Notes: generated from the letters alone by a model not told the origin. A stretch of DNA of 64,000 bases from Acestrorhynchus altus (GCA_034509495.1 CM067519.1:23734523-23798522); one strand, 5' to 3'; positions 43,481-52,421 are shown, numbered from the stretch's first letter. A program made the numbers and translations.

Positions 43481-44869
43481 TTCTTTTAATTTCCACACAG
43501 GTAAATATATTGTTTTGGTAGGTATCTCATAAAGCTAGCTGAGTTTGCTCGGTGCTATTTGTTATTTTTAAATTCGGTTCTGCTTTAAAAAAAATGTTAC
43601 TCACAAGTAACATATCACTGCTGTTCAATGAAATCGTTTGAATATTTTTTGTCCATTTTTAGTTTTCTTCAGGGTTTGAACCCTGTATCTACTCTGTACT
43701 CTGTATAAATAATTCTGGAAGAACAGACCAACAGAAATTTTGTAAAATTACTGTTAATTGCTCTTATTTTACATTAACATTCATTCAAAGTTAAAAACAT
43801 TTTTGCATTCTCTTGTAAAGTCAGCATTTTGTTGATACTTTTCAATCAAGAATATATTCCCTTATGTGTCTTTTTAGGTAACACTATTTAAATGCTTTAA
43901 AGGTTTAAACTGGATGTGGATTTATGTTGTCCTTTTTCCAGCATGTTCAGCCAGGAAGCACCACAGAATATATCATGTTATATATAACATTACTGTGTAT
44001 AAAAGCTCATGTGAGTCTGTTAGGACTTTTGTTAGCAGTCTGTTAGGAACTAATAGTTATGTTCGTCAGCAGTAAGCTAAACACCATAAACACACAGTGT
44101 CTACATTGTGTTGCGGAGCGTGATGATTCCCTCTGGCCAGTCACTGCTCTGTACAGTTTACATGTCAGATTTTGGTTGCTTGGAACTGTGAGGGAGCAGG
44201 CACTGGAAAAAGTACTAGGTTCCAGGTACCAGAACCTTGTGCCACACCAGTAACCCTAACCTACCAAAAAGCTCTATTCAAACATGATCCACACAGACTG
44301 TGGTTTACTGCTGAAACCTGGGCTTGTTTAGATGAACACAGGTTTGATATGGTGTGAAGCAATGACACCTGGTAACAAGGTAACTAACAATCTAAAAACC
44401 AGACATGCACAATGTGTCGTGTGATCATTAAATACCTGTGGGGGGATCATTTGAGCATGTTTTCTGTTTTATTCTATATCTATTTAAAATGAAAAAGATT
44501 TTCAAGTGGAAGTTCAAAAAAGTTCTTGCACATAAAATCAAATCTTCACGGCACAGTTTTCCTGCTCTTGTGGCTCACCTATTGAAAAACGCTGAATTGG
44601 CCTATTGGGAAAGCATAAAAGGAGAGAAGAGTCAAGTAGTACCATGTAATGGAAAAGCACCAGTAAAGGGTCATTGGAAAGTTGCCATAGAATAACTGTG
44701 TTCTAATACGGTGTGTGTTGTGCTGTTTTGTGTCTAGCTGAGGTCACAAGTAGCAGAGGGCCGCTGTCTGACTCTAGACTGCTCAGAGAAAGCTCGAGAC
44801 CAGGCCGTCCACGTGCTCAAGCACTTCCATGTCCACCTCACTCCCTCCGACATATTCAGCCGATGCCAG
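27840..44869 (+). CDS. exd3: Exonuclease 3'-5' domain-containing 3 (mut-7 homologue), 17 exons, 737 aa here, C-terminus not found
   Basis: EXD3 is the vertebrate relative of C. elegans MUT-7, a DEDDy-type 3'-5' exonuclease linked to RNA silencing; the vertebrate role is poorly defined. Exons are 27840-27864, 32480-32544, 34011-34358, 34846-34899, 35001-35140, 35388-35494, 35632-35705, 36564-36602, 37646-37812, 37991-38141, 38837-39035, 39313-39422, 41318-41495, 41760-41923, 42454-42657, 42898-42951 and 44738-44869. All phases agree and there is no internal stop. Residues 1-390 form the helical N-terminal region, with KSMTEENWRDHVQ. The exonuclease fold carries DMEW (D398, E400), GYGMSGD (D463) and YAATD (Y551, D555), so all catalytic residues are present. 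ELRVVCDNMLQGLGRFLRCL opens the Mut7-C domain. Human EXD3 is 876 aa, so about 140 residues are missing here. Confidence 0.93.
28265..28745 (-). pseudogene. Tc1/mariner transposase relic
   Basis: Minus-strand fragments include a C-terminal piece with LSQDTIRNLYNSIL and, further upstream on that strand, a DE.HICAGEDDQ-like second-aspartate region. Stops and frameshifts break it. The lineage differs from the relic at 8225. Confidence 0.7.
28746..29228. other. Intronic sequence without recognisable elements
   Basis: Nothing seen beyond unique-looking sequence. Confidence 0.4.
29229..29274. repeat. (GT)n microsatellite
   Basis: About 23 uninterrupted GT units. Confidence 0.97.
29275..30097. other. 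Intronic sequence without recognisable elements
   Basis: Unique-looking sequence between two repeat blocks; no ORF of note. Confidence 0.4.
30098..30142. repeat. (AAT)n microsatellite
   Basis: About 15 AAT units at the left edge of the larger array. Confidence 0.95.
30150..31225. repeat. 1.1-kb minisatellite with higher-order structure
   Basis: Built from 10-bp modules of the type CAGTAATATA, CAGTAATAAT and CAGTAATGTG. They alternate in 20-30-bp blocks and are punctuated by longer segments containing 'ttaatgactgtgatcttcag' (for example near 30518, 30572, 31020 and 31105). It lies in exd3 intron 1. Confidence 0.95.
31226..32441. other. exd3: Distal part of exd3 intron 1
   Basis: 31290-31500 is GC- and G-rich with a GGGAGG run. 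31618-31637 is a CTC run and 31728-31738 a C run. No gene recognised. Confidence 0.4.
32443..32470 (+). repeat. exd3: (TG)n tract at the exd3 exon 2 acceptor
   Basis: About 14 TG units end 9 bp before the exon starting at 32480; the junction reads TG-run then TCTGTCCAG. The usual polypyrimidine tract is replaced by UG repeats. Confidence 0.9.
32480..32544 (+). CDS. exd3: exd3 coding exon 2
   Basis: Encodes GVDPVTLRDELFDLWMRKEL then EA; phase 1 in, phase 0 out; donor GCG|GTAAGA. Confidence 0.75.
32545..34010 (+). other. exd3: exd3 intron 2
   Basis: Non-coding; nothing recognisable. Confidence 0.6.
34011..34358 (+). CDS. exd3: exd3 coding exon 3
   Basis: A 348-bp exon encoding 116 residues, from LRLLTMCGFSRLQEPLTGLL to LLEHVAYLQNSCFYRE. 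It aligns with the helical N-terminal region of EXD3. Phase 0 on both sides. Confidence 0.92.
34359..34845 (+). other. exd3: exd3 intron 3
   Basis: Non-coding; a short stretch near 34590-34740 repeats 'ggacatac'-type words. Confidence 0.6.
34846..34899 (+). CDS. exd3: exd3 coding exon 4
   Basis: Encodes AALLSMKVELQKELDMEQ; phase 0 on both sides. Confidence 0.9.
35001..35140 (+). CDS. exd3: exd3 coding exon 5
   Basis: Encodes MCVPLILLDKLPLAESYVRD to SLDVLR. The intron before it is only 101 bp. Phase 2 out. Confidence 0.92.
35388..35494 (+). CDS. exd3: exd3 coding exon 6
   Basis: Encodes the RQYPCLSLSKHQTDQIHPKL region to KFNIDP; phase 2 in, phase 1 out. Confidence 0.92.
35632..35705 (+). 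CDS. exd3: exd3 coding exon 7
   Basis: Encodes GLCVNSVHKRKLDSLRFLMY then KRFRE, which matches the LRHLCHKRF-type motif of EXD3. Confidence 0.92.
35706..36563 (+). other. exd3: exd3 intron 7
   Basis: Contains the Tc1 relic at 35835-36130; the rest is unremarkable. Confidence 0.7.
35835..36130 (-). pseudogene. Tc1/mariner transposase relic
   Basis: Minus-strand reading includes a D(E)SCFCLGEDNQ-like region and downstream 'GFMVWVQFGTRQI', typical of the middle of Tc1 transposases. It shares 'tggttgcaggac' and neighbouring words with the relic at 28560-28620, so the two are related lineages. Confidence 0.7.
36564..36602 (+). CDS. exd3: exd3 coding exon 8
   Basis: Encodes KSMTEENWRDHVQ, a conserved motif (human KSLSQENWTDHVQ). 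Phase 0 on both sides. Confidence 0.94.
36633..36778. mobile_element. Palindromic MITE, family P1
   Basis: The ends 'attcctggttctggagtg' and 'cactccaggaccagagt' are inverted repeats enclosing 'aggggagttgaatcaggtgt'. It inserts 30 bp after exd3 exon 8. Confidence 0.7.
36800..37645 (+). other. exd3: exd3 intron 8, distal part
   Basis: Begins with a possible R2 repeat fragment (36800-36920) and is otherwise unremarkable. Confidence 0.5.
37646..37812 (+). CDS. exd3: exd3 coding exon 9
   Basis: Encodes VTVEGSVELQVVLVELLVNS to SLSSTE; phase 0 in, phase 2 out at GAGCT|GTGAGT. Confidence 0.93.
37991..38141 (+). CDS. exd3: exd3 coding exon 10
   Basis: Encodes LEVNDVSCVLESWVTPQSHQ, then YYQVPLTKEKVHFVQT and so on; it leads into the exonuclease domain. 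Confidence 0.93.
38142..38836 (+). other. exd3: exd3 intron 10
   Basis: Mostly occupied by the degenerate Tc1-like element at 38240-38720. Confidence 0.7.
38240..38720 (+). mobile_element. Degenerate Tc1-like element, copy 2 (pair with 11160-11570)
   Basis: Shares ordered blocks with 11160-11570, including 'acattagtttggtttgctct' and 'atgtcatcacaggacct'. It ends with 'gcaggtgtcccaatactttt', also found in R1 repeats. A fragment reading KWRFKTAASMARPG resembles the transposase linker after the first helix-turn-helix. Confidence 0.65.
38837..39035 (+). CDS. exd3: exd3 coding exon 11 (Exo I motif)
   Basis: Encodes PGGVVGVDMEWRARFGTVST onward to LTNKNVLKL. D398 and E400 of DMEW are the first two metal-binding residues of the DEDDy fold. 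Confidence 0.95.
39313..39422 (+). CDS. exd3: exd3 coding exon 12 (Exo II motif)
   Basis: Encodes GYGMSGDFKSLLATWPELKE to LLHVHQQ. D463 is the third metal ligand. A competing TAG at 39281-39283 would shift the frame by 29 nt, so GCGCAG is chosen. Confidence 0.93.
39650..40085. repeat. Interspersed repeat, family R4, copy 1
   Basis: 'tataggagatagtcacacat' and 'ttattttcagga' recur near 47965-48005, and in reverse orientation near 53500-53550. The GGGCGGGGC segment and 'cactgatccaga' recur inverted near 48135-48165, so the element is partly palindromic. Confidence 0.55.
40320..40560 (-). repeat. Interspersed repeat, family R3, copy 1
   Basis: 'ctaatcaaccataacattat' and 'ccttgtttctac' recur as reverse complement at 61955-61975. 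The 'ggaccaccac' and 'cattctcag' blocks also match in reverse at 61840-61890. Confidence 0.65.
41318..41495 (+). CDS. exd3: exd3 coding exon 13
   Basis: Encodes a variable start, then GLSLLVQQILGKPLDKMEQL and SNWERRPLRTSQLRYA. Y551 is the tyrosine of the Exo III motif. Acceptors at 41317 and, in frame 6 bp later, at 41323 are both possible. Confidence 0.92.
41760..41923 (+). CDS. exd3: exd3 coding exon 14 (Exo III motif)
   Basis: Encodes ATDAYCLLDVYLTLSRDPKA onward, with D555 of YAATD. It ends in a lysine-rich linker (KRNQEKKTKDKRKQ). Confidence 0.95.
41924..42453 (+). other. exd3: exd3 intron 14
   Basis: Non-coding; nothing recognisable. Confidence 0.6.
42454..42657 (+). CDS. exd3: exd3 coding exon 15 (start of the Mut7-C domain)
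   Basis: After a variable linker it encodes ELRVVCDNMLQGLGRFLRCL and GVDVLMLENTDDHKVAAE, the conserved beginning of the Mut7-C RNase-like domain. Confidence 0.95.
42898..42951 (+). CDS. exd3: exd3 coding exon 16
   Basis: Encodes LARAEGRIILTSGQPYQS; phase 0 on both sides; GRIILTSG is a Mut7-C hallmark. Confidence 0.93.
42987..43150. mobile_element. Palindromic MITE, family P1-like
   Basis: The left end 'gtcacgaaccatgctcctgg' pairs with the right end 'ccaggagcagggttggtgac'. There is no coding content; it starts about 35 bp after exd3 exon 16. Confidence 0.75.
43411..43479. repeat. (CA)n microsatellite
   Basis: About 34 uninterrupted CA units. Confidence 0.97.
43670..43850. repeat. Dispersed repeat, copy 2 (related to 5740-5895)
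   Basis: 'aaccctgta', 'ctctgta', 'aaagttaa', and 'gcattctcttgtaaagt' followed by 'gcattttg' occur in the same order as in ak3 intron 1. Confidence 0.55.
44738..44869 (+). CDS. exd3: exd3 coding exon 17 (last one found)
   Basis: Encodes LRSQVAEGRCLTLDCSEKAR to HVHLTPSDIFSRCQ, phase 0 out at CAG|GTCAGT. In relatives this is followed by a CxxC zinc-ribbon-like segment, which I could not find downstream in the window. Confidence 0.94.
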
Positions 44870-45339
44870 GTCAGTGTGTGTGCACGTGTGTGTATGTGTG
44901 TCCACATGTCTGCAGTGCTGTTATCACCCAGACAGAGTTCCTCTTCCTCTTAAAAACAACAAGGCAAAAAACAACAAAAAGAACATTTTTTTTTTTTTTT
45001 TATCAAGTCAAGTTCGATGACCACAAACAAAACAAATCATCATGATTGCTGGTGGAAATGTTGGCCTTTTTCAGCACAGAGGAGCACAGGGGCCATCAGC
45101 AGAAAGGAAGCGAGGGAGATAGAGAGCTGCCCTGGAGACCCGTCTCCTGTGAATCATTCGTTTGAAGTGCCACTGAGGTATTCAGTGGAACAATGGTGGC
45201 TTTTCTTTAACTGTATGTCGTAAACAAAGGAGGAGGAGATGGGGAATCTTACTCTGAAACAAGAGAGATAAAGACACCTCAGTTTGAGTCTCAACAATAC
45301 CGCAGTTCAGTCCAGGAGAGCACCACTGGCCCCTGCTGC

Positions 45340-45690
45340 TCTCTGTTTTAGAGGGATTGCTCATAGGAGTGCAGTAATGCAGCGATACATAATAAAGCAT
45401 TGACCTGAAGCTGGTAATTCATCTGCATGGGATTTAAAATGGGAAAATCCATTATATTCAGTTGTGCTTTATGGAAATAATTATTGGGACATTTACTAGT
45501 TCTTCTGAAATCAAGAGTTGTCCAGGACAGGCTTTCTTCTAGATTTTGAAGCACTGCGGTAACGATCTGATTGCAGGATGCTGGATGATCATCACCCACC
45601 TCACCTCAAAAACACTGGAGGGAACGCCATCATTCCAGACAACACAGTTCCACTGTTCCTCAGCTCAATGCAGTTCCGCTCTGTGAAACC
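45340..45690 (-). repeat. Interspersed repeat, family R1, minus-strand copy
   Basis: The reverse complement matches 9670-9840 in ordered blocks ('gtggaactgtgttgtctgga', 'atcctgcaatcagat', 'cttcaaaatctag'). It ends in 'ttgatttcagaagaa', shared with 61610 and 38680. Confidence 0.6.
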
Positions 45691-45834
45691 AAAATACCGA
45701 ATAGCCACAGAACAACACAAAACAATATTACTGCATTTGTGCATGCAGGACTCCCCAATAGTTGTACACCAAGAATCCGTGGGCAAGACTCTGAACACTA
45801 CATTCTTCTACCTGTGTAACATAGTTCATATATA

Positions 45835-46140
45835 AGGGTATGTTTAAACTGCCAGCCTAAATCGGATTTTTGACTGATTGTGACCAGATTTTTGGTAGAC
45901 TGAACATCACGTGAAATCCGAATTGAAAAAGAAAGCAAGGTGCTCCGGCCTCTTTAATCGGAATTCAAAGCATTTTTTGTGTCTCTAACAGTGCGACAAT
46001 CATCGGCCAAGTCAAGGAGTGTGACGCCAAAGTCGCCATGAATTTATTGATGCCTACCATAGCTGTGGGTGCAGATGGTCATCAGCAGATCTAATTTGAG
46101 AAATACATCTGGTTTGCCTGCTGTCTGAATGTAGCCGTCA
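45835..46140. repeat. Interspersed repeat, family R2
   Basis: 'cagcagatctaatttgag' and 'tttgcctgctgtctgaatgt' correspond to 26865-26910. 'aatcggatttttgac' and 'aatccgaattg' are typical of the family. Confidence 0.45.
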
Positions 46141-47889
46141 CTCTTACTGAGTGTCTGATGAATATAGTGAATGTGAACATAAATGTGAGGGACTTTGTCA
46201 CATGATGGGCTGTTAACTCTCAGAACCTTCAAGCTTGAACGAGTTGCAGTGACAGCCTTCACATGTCTTAGTTTGTGCTCACTCGCCCACATTCATAGCT
46301 ATTGAGCAATACTCTGTTTTTATAATGCAGGCGAGAAACACATTGCTAAGACAAATGCTGGGGAGAAAACTGGGTAGAAGTAGAACAGATAAAAGTAAGA
46401 GGTGAGAGAAGTGTGAGCAGTAAAGAGAGACTGGGAAAACGTTGAGCAGAAGTGGCTGTTGAGAAAGTCCTGTAGATATGGAAGTGTTATGTAGAGAGCA
46501 GGAGGGGAAAAGTGAGGTCAGACAAGCATCTTCAAAGCTGGCTGGTGGAGAGATGCTAGGAACGATAAAGAGCGAGGGACAGACACATTGTCAGAGCTGA
46601 GGAAAAAGAGATGAGGGTAGATAATTCACTGATTCATCACCACTGTAGCATATCTACTGTTCGTCAGAGAGTAGATCCTCTTTAAGTTCCTCTAGTGCAG
46701 ACAGAAGGTCACGATCAGGCGTGGGAAGACTTGCAGTAGGTTGGGGAAACCATTCGTAAGGAACTGGAGTGCCGGTAAAAAACAAACATCCATGCATAGA
46801 TCTGAGCTCTTGGATAACCTTTGATAACTTGGACCTTAGTTAGCTTGGTAGGGCTATAACTTATTTACACCAGTCATTAGGAAAGATCAGAATCGGAAAA
46901 ATCTTATTGGACATTATTGCACTATTTCTTGGATGAGTATAGCTGGCTGGGTTTTAAACAATGGCACAGGTATCAGGTATGAGTTACCCGACTGTTGTTG
47001 TTACTGTGCCTTTAAGACAAATGCATGTAAATAGCCTCCGATTGACTGCCGTGTTTTGTAGACGCAGACCAGGCTGAAACACTGCTTCGCTGTGAACTGA
47101 TGGGGCTACAGTGCTGCACTAGGGCTGTACAGTTAACTAAAAATGAACTGAAGAACTTCAGTTTGATATAACCATCAGCTGTCAGCTTTAAACTCTTGAT
47201 ACAAAGTCCCAAACCTATATATTATCCCTATAATAACAAAAATAACAGTGAATAAAACAATGCTGTGAATTACTCTGTTACCAGCAGAATATTAAAAATG
47301 CTGTCCTGGACAGTCCTTCTCGCCAGTCCTTGTGTTGTAGAAAAAATAGGTGGATATATGTAAGAAAAACAGGCCGAGAGTTTAAACAGGCTGTTTTGCA
47401 GCTTAGACTGGAAGCGAGCAGTGGGTTTAACAGTGTTTACACACTGTGTCAGTTTCTTTTATTTAAAAAAATGTGAGGAGGGTTTGCTTTTCCATGGTCC
47501 TTTCAAGCTTTCAAGACCTCATACATTCATTTGCTTATTCTTTGCCACACTAAACACGTTGTGGTTTCTGGCCCTCTGTTCTGTACTTGGTGTAAGAAAA
47601 ACAAGTTAGTTATTTTCATTTTTCATATATATATATATATTTCCATTTAGATGCTATACTGCTGTGTTTTTAAGGCTTATTTAATTTGGAGTAGGTCTGG
47701 CCTGACTGGTGTATTTCAGTGTTTTAGGCCACCAGTGACAGGGCTCAGACAAGAGAAAGACCAAAACCATGAAACCACATATCATCAAAAGTCCTGTAAG
47801 AATAAAAACAGAGGTTTAGCTTTTGATGGAGAAGAAGACCACACCCACAGCCCTCCAGATCTGCTTGTTGCCTACTTTTGTACTAACCT

Positions 47890-48190
47890 TTAGAACCCTC
47901 TGCTAATTTTGTGGGATGTTTGATGTACTTTTATTCACAAGAAATTGTGTATATATGTATTCATAGGAGACAGTCATACATACCAGATGTTTATTTTCAG
48001 GAGATTCTAGGCTAAATTTGTCCCTGAAATTTACAAAATGACAATTTTGATTAAATATTTACATGTTTACATATTTTTAACTTTGAGCAAATAGAGGCAA
48101 ATAGTCCCTCCCTTTTAATTTATAACTCAATATCTGGGTCAGTGATGTCATTAGCACCGCCCCATCTTGCTGATCAGTCAGAGTCTGTGT
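47890..48190. repeat. Interspersed repeat, family R4, copy 2
   Basis: See 39650-40085; it shares 'cataggagacagtcatacat' and 'ttattttcaggaga', with the 'ctgggtcagtgatgtcatta' and 'ccgcccc' blocks in the opposite sense. Confidence 0.5.
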
Positions 48191-48940
48191 GCAGGCTGAG
48201 CATGTACAGAGGAGTAATAATGCATTGGAAGGCTCCAAAGGCATTTGGGATTTAATGGGGTAGATGGGGTAGCTCTTATTTAGTAGTTTATAATATGTGT
48301 ATCATGTCTGTAGGTTACTGTGGCCAGAAATATGCATGTACCTGCCCGCAAAGTGTGGATCTCGGGTTTTAAGTGTTAATTTATTAATTCATTTTTGGCT
48401 AAATCTTTATTCAGCTTTCAGCAGAATCCCTTAGACATGTATCCTTATTTAAGAAGAATGACAGCAGCAGCAGTGATAGTTTGGGGAATTTGTGCAGTCC
48501 TGACCCTTATGTCCCATATGTCATGCCTGTGACCACCTACCCTGCCTGAGAGCGGGTGGTCAGCAGCAACTACCCAGCCGTTTCTACTTCGTCCATTTGG
48601 TGGACCTTGCCTTCATCCACCTTCACATTTGGGGCCTACTGTCTTGCTGTTTGTGCAGATCTCCCGAACCAAATGTACACATTGCTTGTTTGTTTGATTG
48701 TTTATGTTTGGGCTGGGGAGGGGTTATCTGATTTGGGCTGTAATGTACAGACTATGGAAAGGTGAGTGAAAGAATGTGTAAGAAGAAAGAGGGAGGTGGA
48801 AAAAGGGACAAAAGAAAAAAGAATTGGGAGAAGTTGAATGGAGGAGAGGTGGGGGGTGTGGGGTGTAAGAGGTGCACCCCAGGGCTGGTATGTGGAAAGC
48901 CCACCCAGGCGAAGTTAACCCTTTTGTTATCTGATTGTAG

Positions 48941-49051
48941 TGCTTTGATGACCAGTGGCTGGATGTCTTTCCTCTGGCTGTCCCGGACAGCCTTAGAGAG
49001 GCATTCCTTCACTTGCCCTCAGCTCTAAAGACCCCCTGTGTGGCCCATTGA
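48941..49051 (+). CDS. exd3: Candidate alternative terminal exon of exd3
   Basis: Preceded by TTATCTGATTGTAG, an adequate acceptor. In phase 0, the phase left by exon 17, it reads CFDDQWLDVFPLAVPDSLRE and continues to a TGA at 49049-49051, 36 residues in all. AATAAA follows at 49217-49222. Joining it to exon 17 would give a 773-residue protein. It does not resemble the known zinc-ribbon C-terminus, so it is either an alternative end, a lineage-specific exon or chance. Confidence 0.35.
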   Translation, partial: CFDDQWLDVFPLAVPDSLREAFLHLPSALKTPCVAH

Positions 49052-49216
49052 TACCAGTCACCAATCATTAACCCCTCCAGTGCCAGCCCCACCATAATCC
49101 CTGTGTCTCTGTGTCTGTCCTTTTCTCTGTATTCTCACGCTTTCTCTCTCTCTATTCTGTCCTTCCATATCGGGCCGTTCTCAGTCTGTGTGTCTGTATA
49201 TCTGTCTGTGTTACGT

Positions 49217-49222
49217 AATAAA
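49217..49222 (+). terminator. Candidate poly(A) signal
   Basis: AATAAA, 165 bp after the stop of the candidate terminal exon 48941-49051. Confidence 0.35.
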
Positions 49223-50094
49223 GGGACTCTTAAACTGGAATTAAGCTCTTTCACAAAAACAGCCCTGGTGAAGGAGATCTTAATGGGTGTTGTGAACATC
49301 CTGAAGGCTTCTCTCAGCTTCTCTGTGAGGTGTGTACACATGGAGAACAGTTTGTGTTAATTTATTGAGCTCCATCAATGTCTTCATGTGGAACTTTCAT
49401 GAAAACCCTGTTTTATTAGATAGATGGACAAAAGCATCATATTTTCTTGCTGTGAGGATTTGATTGCTTTCAGTGACGAGAGCTTTAGTGAGGTCAGGAT
49501 ATTGGATGTTCTTTAATTGTTCTTTGCTTGGAGAAAGGGTTCTTCACATTGGGTTCTCTTGTATAAATGGTTATATATTCAACCTTGTACAAATACAAGT
49601 GAAGTGTTAAAGAACCTCTTTCAGTACTGTGTAGAACTCTTTTTGCTTAGGACATTTTTACATTTGTCCCAAATGCATAAGTCCACACCCAAGACAGATT
49701 CTGGACCTGGGACAGGTGCTCATTATCACTGGCTTGCTTTCACACAGAAGAATTTTAATCAAACCATGGATTCATTGCACCATTTTGAATGTTTTTTTTT
49801 TGTACACATGAGAAATGTTTGAGCCTAGGTTCATCCATTTATCACGTTTCATTATTTTCCTTGGATACAACAGTTCGAGGTTTGAAGAATAGCCTTTTCT
49901 GGAGTTCTACAAATGATGGGCCGTTCTCGTTGGAGAAGGATTTCAACCATACAAGCAATAAGTTGAAGCAGTCACATAAGAAAATAAACCAATCACACAA
50001 CCCCAGAATCTGCTTGTTCCCAGACCACTGATTTCTGGAGGACCATAGATCAGTTCTCTGGACCATTCCAAACACTAAAAAACAGCTTTGAAAC
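49223..50094. other. Non-coding sequence
   Basis: No gene or clear repeat recognised. Confidence 0.4.
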
Positions 50095-51115
50095 TTGACT
50101 AAATGTACAAATCTCTCACAGCATGTGCTCCCAGATCTGGATCAAAACACTTCTGTGAAAACACTCTTAGACTGTATAGATAGTTTCTCACCCAGAAGAA
50201 TTTACAGGACCCAAAACAGTCTGGCTTCAAACCAGCACACTCAACAGAGACCACTCTCAATGCTGACAGTGAAAAACTCCAAGCTGCAGGATTCTGTTGT
50301 AATTCTCTTTGACACAGTGGACCACAAGATCCTCATCAGTCCTCAGTAGTATTGTGATCGCAGGCTCTGCTTGGCGATGGTTTACATCATACCTGGAGGA
50401 GCAATTCTTAGCAGTTAACATGGTAGGGTGCCACATCTGCTCCATGCAAACTCTCTCTCTAGTGTTCCACAAGGCTCAATGCTTGGTCCTCTTCTCTCTC
50501 TACACTCATTCTCTTGGCAAAGTAATATCTTCTCATGGATTTTCTTAACACTGCTATGCCGATGACCCTCGATCTTTCCCACCTTCTGACACCCAGGTCT
50601 CATCTCGCATTTCAGCTTGCCTCACTGATGTCTTAATCATGGATGGCAGCCCATCACCTTAAACTCAACCCCAGCAAGACTGAACTGCTGTTCATTCCTG
50701 GAACCTCTGGCCCTCACCCTGATCTTGCCATTTCCCTTGAGAGCTCACTGGTCGCCCCATCGGCAGAAGCACAGAGCCTTGGTGTAGTTGTCGATGACCA
50801 GCTATTGTTCTGGACTCATGTTGTAAAACTGACTTGGTCATGCAGGTTTCTCCTTTACAACGTCAGGAGAGTTTGACCTTTTTGACTTGGGTGCTTGTTC
50901 AGTCTCTTTTCAATTTAAGACTAGACTACTGCAGCTTCCTTCTAGCTGGCCTTCCTAGGTGGACCATGAGGTCCTTGCAACTTATCCAAAACGTAGTGGT
51001 ATGACTCATCTTCAATGTTCCCTAAACCTTGATACTAGCCTACAAATCCAAAAATGGACCAGCCCCTTGAATTGTTCCAAGAGCCCTTCGAGCTTGTAGG
51101 TGGAGCCTATTATAT
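50095..51115 (+). pseudogene. LINE reverse transcriptase relic (L2/Rex-like)
   Basis: In shifting plus-strand frames one reads conserved RT blocks in order: VVILFDTVDHKIL, SAWRWFTSYLEE, a PQGS-like turn ('ccacaaggctcaatgc'), CYADD (at about 50553-50567), MAAHHLKLNPSKTELLFIPG, SLGVVVDDQL and SCRFLLYNVRR, then 'RLDYCSFLLAGLP'-like sequence. At least three frameshifts and stops inactivate it. Sense to exd3 and within its probable intron. Confidence 0.85.
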
Positions 51116-51240
51116 ACCAATTCTCGCATAATGCTGCAAAAATTGCACAAACATTTATTATTAATATAAATGTATAGGCATTATTAAATAAATATATAAT
51201 TTATTATTATAAAATATTATATTGTTATAAATAAATTATT
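51116..51240. repeat. AT-rich tail after the LINE relic
   Basis: Dense TTATTA/TAAATA words follow the RT relic and may be its degenerate 3' end or unrelated AT-rich DNA. Confidence 0.35.
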
Positions 51241-51249
51241 AAAAAAATA

Positions 51250-51330
51250 AATACCTCAAGTCCATCTACTGGTTTGTGGCTCCCCCATGCGCTATAAATG
51301 CTCCTGAAACTAGGAGAGTGAGGACTAGCT
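51250..51330. repeat. Fragment related to the SINE body at 58050-58090
   Basis: 'aatgctcctgaaactaggag' matches 'aatgctcctaaaaccaggag' near 58060, followed by a similar 'aggactag/aagacaag' segment. Confidence 0.4.
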
Positions 51331-51845
51331 AATGCCTGTGCTGATACATGCAAAATCAACTACTGGCTCTCGATAAAGCATCGCTGGACATCCGACATGT
51401 TCAGCATGAAACAGCGGGTTACCAGTTGTGATGTGACCACTAATAAAAAAATGTGGTAGCCAGTATCGCATTTAGAGTGATAAAGGGAGAGCTTGCAATA
51501 TACCCACCCGCAGAGACATGAGCAGTTGTGCTCTTTCAGAGTCCAGCCTCTCACTATTTGTTTTCTGTAGAGTATTATTAATGTACTCCATACCGGACAT
51601 AATACAAAAGGACATTAATTATAAGTTCTCAGAAGAGTTTAATAACCTAATCAACATGGCAGAAACTGCTCCTGTAAACAGTTGTCTATTATTGAAGACA
51701 TTTTACAGAAGATGTCAGAAGACACAACAGTAGCCCATTAAAGTCGAACACTTATTGGTTATATATGCTGTAAGTCGATGGTATTTTCGGTTTGATGGGA
51801 TAATTCTGCATGTTTTAATACAGCATGTCATTTTATTACTCTGAC

Positions 51846-52228
51846 CTCATGTTTTTTTCTCCAGCGTTCACTTGTGCGTGACATCGATTCAGCCAGACTG
51901 ACTCGCTCTGATTCTCGATCCCAAGCCATTTCTCCAGTTTCAACATTGAGGAGTTGTTTTTTTTTGTCTTCTGAAACTGAGGATATGGAGTCTTGGAAGC
52001 AGCTCTGCAGATGGCGTGTGATTTCTCAGCAGTGGTGTTTAGCGTGCCACTGGACGCTCCGCACTGGTAGACGCTGACTTCCTCATCCAGCATCAGATGT
52101 CTGCCGTCTGTTTTTAGAAGTGTGGAGATGGGACAGATAGCCATGGCCACCGCCTCAGACAGCCTGGTGGCACTAGGGTTCCCACGATCCCTCTGGGGGT
52201 TGGGGGGAGGTGGGGGTGACAGGAACTG
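51846..52228 (-). other. Exon-like open segment of unknown identity
   Basis: On the minus strand a pyrimidine tract ending GTTTCAG (52229-52235 on the plus strand) opens into a stop-free frame reading FLSPPPPPNPQRDRGNPSAT, then AVAMAICPISTLLKTDGRH. It runs to a possible donor GAG|GTCAGA near 51845. I recognise no family. It may be an exon of an unseen minus-strand gene or chance. Confidence 0.25.
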
Positions 52229-52403
52229 AAACAGCGTGAGAAGATAGAGTGAGAGAGGAAGAGAAAGAGAGAGTGAGTGTGTTTTAAAAGAAGGATTTCG
52301 CTCAGAGCTTTGATCTACAAAAGAGGCAGCAGGCTGAGAACACGGGCAGAATGTGAAAAGACAGGCAACACTGAGGTTCCACTTCAGTGGCATCTTACAC
52401 TGG

Positions 52404-52421
52404 GGTGTGTGTGTGTGTGCT
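52404..52421. repeat. (GT)n microsatellite
   Basis: Nine GT units. Confidence 0.9.

Larger units (their letters stand above)
42952..44737 (+). other. exd3: exd3 intron 16
   Basis: Contains a P1 MITE (42987-43150), an R1-like fragment (about 43300-43385), a (CA)n run (43411-43479) and the dispersed repeat 43670-43850. Confidence 0.7.
44870..48940 (+). other. exd3: Probable exd3 intron 17, first part
   Basis: Contains a T run (44988-45001) and repeats R1 (45340-45690), R2 (45835-46140) and R4 (47890-48190). The rest is non-coding with no convincing exon. Confidence 0.5.

Noticed and set aside
45061..45240. Possible exd3 exon after TTTTTCAG at about 45074
   Set aside because: The reading has no resemblance to the EXD3 C-terminus and no convincing donor.
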